This document shows, one piece after another, positions 1 through 11,879 of a stretch of DNA of 64,000 nt. How positions within the stretch are numbered: the stretch's first letter is position 1; each line of letters opens with the position of its first letter. Below the pieces are notes generated by a model. That model searched no databases. It was given only the letters and a program-made list of their open reading frames with translations, and was not told where the DNA came from. The stretch covers positions 84,487-148,486 of the forward strand of contig FJUW01000077.1 in NCBI GenBank assembly GCA_900074885.1, written 5' to 3'. The position numbers and the translations under genes are program-made. The stretch is from Rhynchosporium graminicola. Taxonomy: Eukaryota > Ascomycota > Leotiomycetes > Helotiales > Ploettnerulaceae.

Positions 1-3000
1 TCCTTATTAAAGTAGTAAGAGATTCTAAATATAAGTTAAGCTTTCTAGGGAATATCTCAGATAAGAATATAAAGCGTGATAGAAAGAAAGTAGAACTAGT
101 TATAGTACCCTTCCTTAATAATAATTAGGAGCTTATAGAATTACTAGGGATCTATCTAGTTAGGGGAGGAGCTTATCCTCTTTCTTAATCTACCCTTTTT
201 AATAACTATAGAGCTACTAACCTAGTTAATAATCGTGATCTTAGTTAAAGGATCTTTTATTAAGTTAGGGATTAATAATTATATAGAGAGTAGAACGTCC
301 TAAATCCCTATTAGCGGGCGCGGAACTCGTCTAATAAAAGGGGTCCTTTTAGGACTAGATAGGAAGTACTTTAACCTTAAGCTCTATAATATCGTAATAA
401 TAGATAGTTTTCATATGAATATTATCTTAGAAGCTCGATTATTAGACTTAGGGATCTAGTATTACAGATTAGACTATACCTTACACTAGGGAGAAGAAGG
501 AATCCTATAGATCTCTTACCTAGTTATTCGGAAGCTTAAACGAAAACAGAATCTTATATTCTTTGAATATAAAGTTCGTTTAAACTATTAACCTTTAAAA
601 TAACTTCCTTCTTCAAGTATAGTAGATATAGTGATCTACCCTATATAGATATACTTATCTCTAGATTTATCTATTAAGAGATCTATTATAAAATTAGCTT
701 AAAGAGTAATTAGTAGAAAGGATTCTGAGAAGATATAGTATCTAAGAGCTAGTTATCTTATACTAGACGCTCTTAGGAAGCTTATAAGCTACGCCTAAGA
801 AGTAGTAGTTACTAAAGGGGTAAGAAGGCGTAAATACGAGTATTATATAGTTATATATACTTTATAAAAGATCTTCAGATAGCTACCGGAAAGAAAATCC
901 CCTTATCTATTTTAGAGGATAATATAGGACTTATTCGACTTTCTAGTATACTAAAGGAGATTATAGTTACTTCTGATTAAATACGAGTATAATAGACTAA
1001 TTATTACTTTTACTTTAAGAACTAAGGAATACGATGAAATCTTTAAGTGTCTCGAAGCTTTTAAAGCTTAGGTAAAGAGGTAATTTAGCCTCGCTATCTG
1101 CATATTTAAATATAATCAGGAGAAGACGGTTATAGTAATTTAAGGATTCATATACTATCAGATATAGTGTTTAAAGCTCGGAATTGAAATCGAGCTCTTA
1201 CTAGCTTATACGCATAAGCTAAATAGTAGAATCGAAAGAGTAAGATCAGAAATAATATCTAAAGGAATTTATATACGATTATTAGCTAATCTCCCGGATT
1301 TCCTAAGTCTTAAGTGCGCTTTAGCTACTACTTATCTATTTAATAGATCACCTAAGAGAGGGAACGATTAGAGATCATCTCTTAAAGAGAATAATAGATA
1401 GTTTCGCAACTATTTCCGATTTTATAATCTAGCTATTATTACTTGCTTAATAGTAGATTTCAGACTAAATTAGAGCTTGATTTATATATATAGATATAAA
1501 GTATACCTATTAATAAAAGAAAGAATAAAAGGATAGGAAAATCAAGCGTTTAAAATCTCAGCGAGAGCTTATATCGGGTATTTAGTAAGCTATATAGCTT
1601 CTAATATCTATAAGATCTAAGTTCCCGCGCTCTAAGGATTATTATCACGCGGAATATATATTTTAATAAAGACGAATTCTATATCTCTTCTCTAGAGAAA
1701 AGAACTATAATCACTAAAGAGGAGGCTTAAATAATCTACGACTTTATTAAGAAAGCTGAAATTCAACTAGTTTAAGCTAAGCTCCTTAATAGTATTTCAG
1801 AAGATATCCCTAAAGAAGTCTCTTTAGAGATCAGGTTAAATAAAAGAAGATCAGAAGATCTCCTTAATCCCTTAGTTCACTTCGCAGAAGCTCGCGATAC
1901 TCGAGAGAGTCAGAATCTAGGGGTAAAAGGAACTAATAACTCTTCTGGAGATTAGCCTATTTTCACCGGCCTTTAGACCCCGGATACTACTCTATTAGTA
2001 GATATATACGATAAAGAGAGAAAGTAGAGTAAGGCTATTATATATTAATCCTAGAGCTTATAATAAGTATAGTGTAAAGCTTAAGGGAGCCGGCTATAAG
2101 TAAGGAAATGCTACTTATAGACTGCGAAAGAGATATATAAATTAAGGATAAGCGATATACTTACCTCTTAAATAATTAGGTCGCTGAAGGGGCACCTATA
2201 TCTTCTGATCAGGTTACTAAAGAAGTACTTATATTAATAATACCTCGATTATCTAGGATTAAGGTTCGAATCTCATATAAACCTCCGCCGGAGGGGTACT
2301 AAGTGATTCTCGATTATTCGACTAACGAGTCGGATACAGAATCAGATTCGATTAGATCTTCTAATAACTCTATTAAGAGATTATTTGAAGTTTAAAGCTT
2401 AAATTCCGAAAAGAAGCTTTTAAAAGCTAAGAAGAAAGTTATAAAGAAGCCTAAGTATCTAAAGAAAGTAAATAGTACTTTAGTATTTCAAGTACTAAGT
2501 ACTATAATAAAATCTAAGCGTATAGAGAACCCTTATCGAAAGATCGAGGGTAAAGAAACTCGAGGTGCCTAAGTTAAGAGCGATCTCTCTTATAAGGAAC
2601 CCTAAAACGATCCTAGGTTATAAATAGATCCTTAAATCTCTATACTTATACCTGATTAGTATATAGATATAGCAGGAGGTTCCTTAGACCTGAGAATAAT
2701 ATACGAAGTAATCTTAGTATCTTTTAAAATACTCTAGATACTTAAACTAGATAATTTAATAATAGCTACTACTTTAGAAACTTAGCTTTTAAATATTAAT
2801 AGATAGCTTAAACTTCTAAAGATTAAAGTAATAGATCTCTTACTAGAACTAAAGAGATTTAATAATCTTAAGAACTATCTGATAAAAGCTTAGTTTTCTG
2901 AAGATATAGATCTAGAGATAGGAAATATAAAGAAATAAGACTACTAGGAATCTGAGATATATAATTAGTATATAATATAAACGCTAGCTCCTCTGATATA

Positions 3001-4445
3001 GGTTTTTAAGTATAAACCTGATAAAGATAGATATATTAAAAGATATCGCTCTGGAATCGTAGTTAGAGGGGATCTTTAAAGCGAAGTAATAATTATCTTA
3101 AATTATACTAGTACGCTTAATATAAAATCATTCCGAATAGTAATAGCTCTTATAGTACACTTCGATCTGGAGATTAAGTACTTTAATATTATAAATATAT
3201 TTATTAATACCTTAAGGGATATTAAAGGAGAAAGGGTATACTACTCCTTTCCTCCTAGAAGATCTAATCCCGGAAAGGTACTTAGAGTCGATCGCGCTCT
3301 TTACGGAATAAGAGATTCTCTATACTCATAGTATAAATATATAGCTAATACCTTAATTAAACTTAGGCTATCTCTATATCTAGAGGAGCCTTATATATTT
3401 ATAGATAAAGATTATAAACTAATAGTTATATTCTATATAGATAATATATAAGTGCCCTTCTATAATGACAATAAGGAGCTCGGGTAGGGCTTTATCGATC
3501 AGCTAAATACGGAATACGATATATATATTCTAGGTGATAGTAAGTAATTTCTTAGTATTAGAGTGCTTTATAATAGAAAGCTTAAAACTATCTTACTTAT
3601 ATATAATTAATATATTGAAAAGATCGCGTATAAGTTCAATTAAATAGATAGAAACTACTTAACTATATTACTTCCTTAACTTGATCTTATTAAGAACCTA
3701 AACTAAGCTTTAAAGAAGTTGATTAAAGTATTTTAAGAGAGAGTAGGATCAGTTCTCTATACTATAATTATAGTTCGACTAGACATGTTATATACTATCT
3801 TATAGCTCTCTAAGTACTTAACTAATCCCTTATTAGACTATTTCATAGCTATCTACTAGCTAGTTCGATATCTTTACAGTACTCGATTTCTAGGGATTAT
3901 TTATAGAGGAGAATGCTTAAGAGCTTTAGTAATAGCTTCTGATGCTTTATTTACAGATGATTTAGACTCTAGGAGATTATCCTAAGGATATCTGATCCTT
4001 ATATATAGAGGACTAGTAGTTTAGAAAGCTTTAATATAAGATATAGTTATAACCTCTATAACTAAGGCTAAACTGCTTATATTAGCTAACCTAGTAAAAG
4101 AAACTATAGCTCTTCAGAGATTCTTTAAAGATCTTGCCTTCGATATTAGAGAGACTTAGGAGATCTTTTGCGATAATTAATAAATAATTAAGCTAGTTAT
4201 AAATGAAAGCGAGAGAATAATCACTAAACTACGATATATTAATATTCAGAATATATAGCTTAAGTAAGAGCACGCTAAGGGATTATTAATAGTAACTTAT
4301 CTGCTAACTAACGATATACTAGCAGATAGTCTTATAAAGAATCTCACTCGATAGAAATTTAAAGCTTTCAGATCTCTCTTAAATTTTGGAAACTATAGAT
4401 TATAAATAGAGGAACTTTAAAGATAGTATTTCAAGTCGCTAACTC
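1..4445 (+). mobile_element. Degenerate Ty1/Copia retrotransposon (pol region), RIP-damaged
   Basis: The plus strand reads as a Copia-order polyprotein once RIP-type stops (TAG/TAA for CAG, TGG, CAA) are ignored: integrase-like sequence around 1000-1650 (for example HKLNSRIERVRSEI near 1210), then reverse transcriptase around 3060-3660, then RNase H around 4020-4400. The order integrase before reverse transcriptase is what separates Copia from Gypsy. The element starts before the window, no LTR was recognised at either side, and its right edge near 4445 is set only by where the RNase H reading ends. CpA and TpG are strongly depleted throughout. It cannot encode a working protein. Confidence 0.8.
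3060..4405 (+). pseudogene. Copia reverse transcriptase and RNase H relic
   Basis: Reverse transcriptase is recognised from the stretch reading FNIINIFINTL, followed by GKVLRVDRALYGIRDS and the catalytic region FYIDNIQ near 3430-3450, where family members have YVDDI. The second catalytic aspartate is therefore asparagine. RNase H follows with FCDNQQIIKLV near 4165-4200 and the conserved tail around DILADSLIKN near 4315-4345. The frame carries many TAG/TAA codons at positions where Gln or Trp is expected. These changes match RIP (C to T at CpA on either strand). Confidence 0.75.
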
Positions 4446-4479
4446 GGCGCATTTTCATTTATAGAAATCAGACTAAAAA

Positions 4480-5640
4480 ACTGGGCTTTTAGGGATCCTC
4501 GAATAATTCTATAGGAAGATCAAATGCTCACTCTAAGCTATTCTTCTGGCGCTTAATCCGTTACTTAGTATAGTACTTTCTATCCTTAGAGGGAGTTCTG
4601 CTACTATATAATCCTATAAACTTCCCAGTAGAAGCTCTACTTATACTACTACTACGATCTCTCTTCTTTAGAGAAAGTCTAGGTCTAACAGATTTTATAT
4701 TAAGGATCTCGACCTCAGATTCTGACTCTATATCGCTACTACCTTTCTTCAGAGCTCTCTTAGTCTTTATATCTTTAAGTACTTATCAAAGATTTATATA
4801 ACGGTTTTTGAGGAACTAAGTAAATTAGCTAAAGTATTAAAAGATCAGAATTGTCAGAAGGCTTACGGATTCCTTAGCACTAGTTCTCTTTCTATCTATG
4901 AACTCCTTAGCCTAGATAATCATTTGCGAGGTAGTAGGAATGCAGCTATAAGAGGCATAGGAGTAGTATCTCTTTGACTTTATAGCTATATTTATATAGT
5001 AGCGACCTTTTAGTCTAGTTCCCTCTACACCTGCACTAATATATCTCTAGTAAGGATCTTTATTCTCTTTACTTAGTAGATATTAGATTTAAATAATATT
5101 AGTATTAGAAGATTACTTACTTATCTTACGCTTTACTCTAGATCTAGGGGTAATAGTAATAGACTTGCGACCACAGAAAGGTATAATAATCTTCTTTAAA
5201 GAAGAAGGAGCTTTTTGTATACGAGGAGATAAATTAGTTCACTAGAGGAGTAAAGAAAGTTCGCGGGCAGAATAATCAGATAAATCGTTAAGGGGATTAT
5301 ACTACTTAGGCTTAGAGTTATTATCTCTATTAGTATAATTAATAGATCGAAAGGAACAGATTTCAGGATCATTTCGGGGTAGAGCTACTAAGCGACGAGG
5401 AGTAGAAGGGATATCTTCCTTAGAGTAATAGCTATCGAATTATATTATAGATTATTAGTTAAAGGATTAAAGTAAAGAGTAAAAATAATCTTATAATATC
5501 GCGACAGATAGATTTAATCGTAAAGGATCTTCCAGGGTTAGCAGGGGATTCTTCGACGCGATAATATGATATAGGACGTATATCTGACTCTTGAGAGTTC
5601 TCTTTTCGCGATCTCTTATTTAGAGAGTTAGAAGACATAA
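4480..5640 (-). pseudogene. Unidentified degenerate coding relic
   Basis: The minus strand from an ATG near 5638 reads MSSNSLNKRSRKENSQES and stays open for about 60 codons, and further semi-open stretches follow in shifted frames down to about 4480, for example SFRSINYTNRDN and IDRKRTSAKESV. The stretches are rich in Ser, Lys and Arg and hold no motif I recognise. The region lies between the Copia relic and the hAT element. It could be a gag-like or accessory frame of another transposon, or a mutated host gene. Only that it once coded is argued, and weakly. Confidence 0.3.
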
Positions 5641-5769
5641 TAATATTAGAAGATTTGAATAAAGTTATTAATAGAAGGAGAGAGGCAGGCGCAGAGAATC
5701 TTAGTATATTATGTTTAAAGGAAGAAGAACCTCTCTATGTGCGAGATGAGGGGTTCATATACCCACAAG

Positions 5770-5777
5770 GCTTCGGT
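5770..5777. repeat. Left 8-bp target-site duplication of hAT1 (gcttcggt)
   Basis: The octamer gcttcggt directly precedes the terminal CAGTGTGCG of the hAT element and recurs without mismatch directly after its right end at 9356-9363. Eight base pairs is the duplication size of the hAT superfamily. Confidence 0.9.
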
Positions 5778-8700
5778 CAGTGTGCGAAATGATTAGATTA
5801 GATTAGATTATGACCTCCTAATCAAATCTAATCAAATTATAATCGATTATAATTGATTATCATTAATTAGGGCACGTGATCTAGGGCTAGGCTCAAAGGA
5901 GCTTAGATACTCGCTTAGGTTCCCTTTTTAGGCTTAGGCTCCCGCCTCGCTTCTTAACCTAGATTCGCTTTAAAGCGAGATTCTAGCAGTAAGTAATCCA
6001 AATATAGAAATAACTAGAATTTACTAGAATTAACTAAGATTCTATTAGTAATATTAGCTTATTAGTAATAAATTTATAATTTAAATCTAGAAAATAAAAG
6101 AAATTACTAGAATATGATTAATAACTATAGAACTCTTAAAGATTTTCTAGAAGATTCTATTTTATTCTATCGATTTCTAATCCTTATTAATTAAAGAATC
6201 TATTAGTAATAAGCTTAGAAATTAATAGCTAAATAGAGTCTTCTAGAAACTATATATTATATATATAAGGGCCTTTACTCTCTTATAGAATCCGAAATAT
6301 CTTCCTTAGATTTATCGATATCTACTAGTATTACTCTTATACTTATCTTATTATTTCTAAACCTATTTTACTTTATAATATATATATATATATTATGTCT
6401 TCTACCGGATATCAGCCTACTATTAGTATTAATCGAGCTCAAAACGAGCCCGATTATGCGATTAATACCGACGATTTACCTCTTATCTTTAAGAAAGGTC
6501 TATTCTCTAAGACCTTAGAACCTATTAATCCCGACCCTACGGGGCCTAGATTAGTAACAGTTAAATATCTTTATGAAGGCTGCTCGTAAGTATATTACCT
6601 TCTTTATTATCACTTAATTATTATAATATATACTAATATAATAATCTTAATAGAAAAGTCTTCAGAAATCAAAGAGTTAATCACTCTACAAGTAATTATA
6701 TTACTCACTATAAGGCTGATCATAAGGCCTATAATATTCAAAGAGTCTTAATACAATTAGACTCGGAATCAAGTAAGTACTATATATATATTATATTTCT
6801 TTATTAAACTAACTAACTATTATTAGATACTTCCGATATCGAAGAAGCCTTTAGTCAAGGAAGTAACAGTAGTCAAACTACTATAGCTCAAGCCTTTAAA
6901 GGTCTTAAGCGGCCTGCTTCGCCTATAAAAGAGCCCTTTAATTTAAAGAAATATAAGTCGCTTTTAATTCGATTTATTATCGAAAATAATCTTTCGTTTA
7001 GAAGTATTCCAAGTACTTCTTTTAGAGAGTTAACTCTTTATTTAAACGAGTAAGTTTTCTTATTATATTATTATATATCTTATATTAATTCTATATAATA
7101 GGCAATCTCCTCTTCTTTATAATAAAATACTTCACGACTATCTAAGTAGTATATATAAAGAAAGAAGAGAGAAAATTCAAGAAGATTTTAATCCTAATAT
7201 TAAAGAGAACGGATATTTCTCTTTGACTTTAGACGCGTGGACTGCTATAAATCAAGACTCTTATCTAGGTATTACTATATAAGTTTCCCTTTAATTAATT
7301 TATTACTCACTAGTAAGATATATATAATACTAACTATATATATAGACACTATATCGATAGTAGCCTTAAGCTTAAGTCACACCCTATTAGTATAGCTTAT
7401 TTAAACGAGCCTCACTCCGGAAGATATCTCTTTAAGGTTTTATCTAAAGCTTTAGAAGAGTAGAATATTAAAGATAGAATTATAAGGTATTATAATAATC
7501 CTTTCTTTTATATTAAATATAAATAACTAACTATATATAGTATCACTCGAGAAAACGCTAGCTCAAACGATACTCTTATAGAAGCCTTTATCAAAGACTA
7601 TAATATAAAAGGAATAAAGTTTCAAGGAGATATAGCATATATAGCTCACGTACTTAATCTCGTTGTTCAAGATATATTAAAGAATATTATTAAAGACGCT
7701 TATAGCGAACTTAACGATAGAGAAGATATAGCAAATATCGAGAATAATAGAGAGGAGGATTTAAATAATAGTAAGTTATATTCTTCTATTATTAATATAT
7801 ATATTAATTTTAATAGATACTTCTTTATAGAAAAAGATAAGGACTATTATATTAGGCCTTAAATATTCGGGAGAGAATACTAGAGCTTCAAAAAGGCATA
7901 TAGAGACTCTAGAGATTAAAAATCCTCGCTTTCCGCAATTAGGTAAGTTATTAATCTTTTTATCTAATATTTATATAATAGTATACTTACTAATATAATT
8001 ATTAATATAGATCAAAAAACAAGGTAGCCTTCTACAGCTAATATGCTTAAAAACTTCCTTAATCTATAGCCTGCTATATCAGTAGTAATATCTACTTCCG
8101 ATAGTAAGTCGTTTAAGAAGTATAGAAATATATTACTTCTTAGCGAAGGAGAGTTAGAGTATATACAAAAGTGCCTACGAATCTTCGATATATTCGTTAA
8201 AACTATAATAAAATTACAAGCTGAGAAATATCCGACTATATATTATCTAGTTCTATATTAAACTAGAGACTATAAGGGATAGTCTAAACTCAGTAAGTAC
8301 TTCTTTATCTTTAATCTCTATAATATAAAATACTAATATTTATAGGAACCTTTTACTTCGGCTATTAATAAAGGAATCGCTAAGCTCCGAAAGTATTATC
8401 CAAAGACTAGTATTACTAAGAATAATAAAGCTTTATATATAAGCTTAATTCTTGATCCTCGAATTAAAATAGACAGATTAAGTCTAGCACGACTTAGTAA
8501 CGGACTTATCAGCGATATTAAGCGAAAATTTCAAGAGGAATATAATTTGTAAGTCTTCTTTATATTATATATACTAAAATAAATACTAATTTAAATAGTC
8601 TAAAGATCCAGGCTAATATAGATCTCCCTATGCCTAATAAGGAGATAATACCTATCGAAGACGAAGACAATATGTATATATACGAAGAAGAAGAAGAAAT

Positions 8701-9355
8701 CGACTAATTAGAGTCTTATTTAGAAGATAGAAGATCGAATATTAAAGTAAGTATATAACCTTTTTTATAATCTTTAATATATATATATAAGATATTAATA
8801 TAAGCTATAGGTTAAGCCTTTAGACTATTAGGCTATTAATAGAGATAGATATCCGATATTATCTTTATTAGTACGGAGATATTTACAAATTCCGGCTACT
8901 TCGGCGCCCTCGGAAAGATTCTTTAGTCTTGGAGCTTTAATTATTAATAAGCTAAGAAATAGACTATCTAAAGATACTTTCGAGGAGATTAGCTTATTAA
9001 AAAGCTAGGGTTTTATATTCGACTTAAAAGAAGAGGAGGAGAAGATAGAGCAGGCTAATAATAGAGAAGATTTCTTTCTTATAAGTTAGATTAGAAGAGA
9101 ATTATAATATATACCTTATTTCTTTATTAATTATATAAATACCTTTGATTAGTAAGATATACTTTATTTTATTTATCTCTATATAGCTTATATAGCTAAG
9201 TATATAAGTATAATTAAGCCTAATCTAATCCTAATTATTGATTATAATCTAATCTAATCTAATCAAAGGTCTAATTAATCTAATCAAATATAATCTAATT
9301 ATAATCGATTATAATCGATTATAATTAATTAGGTTAATTATTTTTTCTCACACTG
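5778..9355 (+). mobile_element. hAT DNA transposon, copy 1 (complete ends, 3578 bp)
   Basis: Both ends are visible. The left end starts CAGTGTGCGAAA and the right end finishes with CTCACACTG, its reverse complement apart from a few changes, so short terminal inverted repeats are present. Identical 8-bp duplications flank the element. Subterminal regions (about 5795-5870 and 9230-9340) hold many short GATTA/TAATC repeats, as expected for transposase-binding regions. The centre encodes an intron-split hAT transposase. Many CpA sites are mutated, but less destructively than in the retroelements, with long stretches of frame still readable. A non-coding leader of about 600 bp precedes the transposase. 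Confidence 0.9.
6395..9089 (+). pseudogene. hAT transposase, multi-exon, inactivated
   Basis: Reading starts at MSSTGYQPTISINRAQ (6395) and continues through exons separated by short AT-rich introns with gtaag-type donors, for example after codon 64 near 6587. Recognisable blocks are FSLTLDAWTAINQDSYLGI near 7220-7280, the N-terminal part of the catalytic core; GDIAYIAHVLNLVVQDIL near 7628-7680; and the C-terminal hAT dimerisation region PATSAPSERFFSLGALIIN near 8898-8950. The order and spacing match Ac/Restless-type transposases. Frame-breaking stops occur within presumed exons, so this copy should be inactive. The second copy at 27.4-29.7 kb reads the same blocks. Confidence 0.8.
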
Positions 9356-9363
9356 GCTTCGGT
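9356..9363. repeat. Right 8-bp target-site duplication of hAT1 (gcttcggt)
   Basis: This is an exact copy of 5770-5777, immediately outside the right terminal inverted repeat of the hAT element. Confidence 0.9.
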
Positions 9364-9846
9364 TACCTACCCTTGCAAGTAAACAAGGCTGGCTGCCTGG
9401 AGTGCCTCTTCGATCTGGAAGCTTCTTCTGCCTGGAATCACTTAATTAGTTGCGACTGCTATTCACAACTCTCTAATCATATAACCTGGATTTCGATTTT
9501 CAATTCATTCAATTGAACGCGTCTATACGAATGTTTACCTTTACTCTTATACTCGGCGATCACTCAAAGCTTAGAAGCAGCTGATTTTATATTATATATA
9601 AGGCTATAGCCTTGCAATTTCCTTTGTTTACATAACTTACTAGTTAATAGTCACCTCGGCTTTAATCAGTTCACGCACTTTATCTGTGCTTTCTTTTATT
9701 AATTTGCATGAATGATAGAATTCACCCTCTCTGTTTGGAAGCTTCTTTACTTGCTTAAGGTGTTTTATATTCACTAACTAGGCAAAGGTATACGTGTGGT
9801 TAATAGCAATCTCTAGCCTTATACTGAGAGATAACTATAAGGGGTG
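9364..9846. other. Non-coding spacer with little RIP damage
   Basis: This stretch keeps normal CpA and TpG content, unlike both neighbours. No open frame of note, repeat or motif was recognised. It is probably the continuation of the sequence (5650-5777) into which hAT1 inserted. Confidence 0.5.
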
Positions 9847-10076
9847 TGTCGTACACTTTCACCTGTCATATATAGTCACGTTATATTTAATCACCTGCAT
9901 AGCCTAGTATATGCTTATATAATCTCCTCATGTATTTAAAGTAAGCTTTCTCTCTTCCTTCTGAAGAGATAACGCTCTCTATAATTAATATTCAGAGATA
10001 ACTTCAATTCTCTATCTCCTGATACCTTAAAGTGATCTTTCATAACTAATAAAGCCTGCCTTACTTTTGTACCACA
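9847..10076. repeat. Candidate solo LTR, 230 bp
   Basis: The segment begins TGTCGTACA and ends TGTACCACA, an imperfect inverted terminal repeat with TG...CA ends as in LTRs. The interior has the pyrimidine-rich, TA-rich look of a fungal LTR. No clear target duplication flanks it and no second copy occurs in the window, so it may be a solo LTR or a chance match. Confidence 0.4.
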
Positions 10077-10082
10077 AAACCT

Positions 10083-11860
10083 CTATTACTTATTCTTAAA
10101 GCTTATCTAAAGATCTATATCCTCTAACTATAGCTACTCTAATATTAGGTCTATACTTAGTATATCGATAACTCTTAGCTAAAGAGTATCGACTCTAGTT
10201 TATCTAATCGAATCGGCTATCTCTACCTAGGTAATTATAGTACTAAAGATAACGCTTTTATTCTATAAAGGTATCTAGAAAGTCCTCGGTCCTTCGCTAG
10301 TAAGTTCAAGCTCGTATTCTTTTATAATTAATCTAGATATAAAGTTATCTTCTGCTTTACTATCGATAAGAGTAATTATTAATTTCTACTTACTATAGGA
10401 TAGGATCTTTATTTAGATTTTTCTATCTTATTAACTAGTAAACCCGGCTCGGATATAGAAGATACTATAAGTTATAGCTTTCCTTAATACTTCTCTTTAG
10501 TATCGCTAGTATTTAATTTCAGATAATTCGGAGAGATATATCTATATTTATTATAAAAGTAATACTAAACCTTAGAGATATCCTATCTTATTAGCTAATC
10601 CCTAATAAGTATACTATTTAGATCTCTTCTCTCTTCTTATCTTTATTAGCTTTTATCTCGTTAGTCTCCGGTTCTTCGCAGGTATTTATATAAGGAGTTA
10701 TCCCTTTTCGCGTTTAACTCCTTATATTTCTATTCTTTAAGTTCTCTTTATCTTTTCTTACTATTAGTACCTCTAGATAAGGTATATATCTCTTAAAGAG
10801 TAATAATAGAAATAACTTAGTCTTAAGTCTAAAGTCTATTAGCTTAGCTATTCTCGACGATTTTCTAGCGAATCTCTAAGCAGATCTTATTAAATAAGAT
10901 ATCTTATAATTAATACTTAGTAAAGAGTTTAAGTTATTCCTCTTCTTCTTTAAGGCAATTCACGAACTCCCTAATTAGTTAACTTAGCCTTTAGTGAGCG
11001 TTCTTATAGGCCTATAAGTTAGCTACCTATCGTAAGATAAGAAGTAGCTAAAGGTTTACTAGAAACTCTTTATAACTTTCCTAAGTTATTATATAGAGAG
11101 TATCCGGGGTATACTTCCTGAACTTTTCCTAAGTATTCGCTAGTTCCTTATAGAGTAGTATTACTACTTATTTAATCTTAACGAGATCAGTTAGGTACCT
11201 TTTAGTATTATAGTCGAAGACTCGGTTATAAGCCTATAAGTACTTAGTAATCTCTCTTTAGCTCCTGCCCTTATATTCCGATAGAATTATATATTTACTT
11301 TTATCCTAGTAAGGAATTAGTAATTCTTTAGGAGCTACTAATCGACTAGTATCTCTCTTTATACTTAGAGTAGAGTCTTCGGATATATAAGCTTAATAGA
11401 GTCGTGCTCTTATAATAGCTTCCGGAGGGTATTAAGTAAGGTTTTCGCCGAATATTCGTTAGTACTTAATTATAAGGTTATCTAGAATATTATTCCGTTT
11501 CTTTAGCGATCGGAGTTTCTCTTATAGAACTAAAAGGTTATCTACTAGTATATCGCTAGGTATTATCTAGGCCCTAATAGAGTTATTTTAGAGTATAGGT
11601 TAGATTAATATAGTAAAGGATTCTCCGCTTTAAGCTATTATAACTATTTAGGCTAACGTTAAGTAAAAGTAATTAGAATATAATAATCACTTAGTACGCT
11701 AAAGTAAATAAGTATAATAGAATAATAGAATAGTCGCTAGAGGTTCGCTAGTAATAATCTGGTTGATATAGAAACTAATTAATAAGGAGAGAAGGTCCTT
11801 CCTTCCTCTCTAATTCTGAAATACAGGAGTAGGAGGCACTAGGCGCATAGACCCATTACA
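10083..11860 (-). mobile_element. Ty3/Gypsy fragment (LTR start, gag, protease), inverted relative to the element at 57.9 kb
   Basis: The segment is the degenerate reverse complement of about 57915-59660. The LTR-like start TGTAATGGGTC lies at 11860 reading leftwards, followed by the leader, the gag region and the beginning of the protease region, where it stops near 10083. The two copies share most of their length but have accumulated different RIP changes. Everything downstream (reverse transcriptase onward) is missing, so this is a truncated copy. It abuts a Copia fragment on the right. Confidence 0.75.
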
Positions 11861-11879
11861 GATATATAAGGTTGATTAT

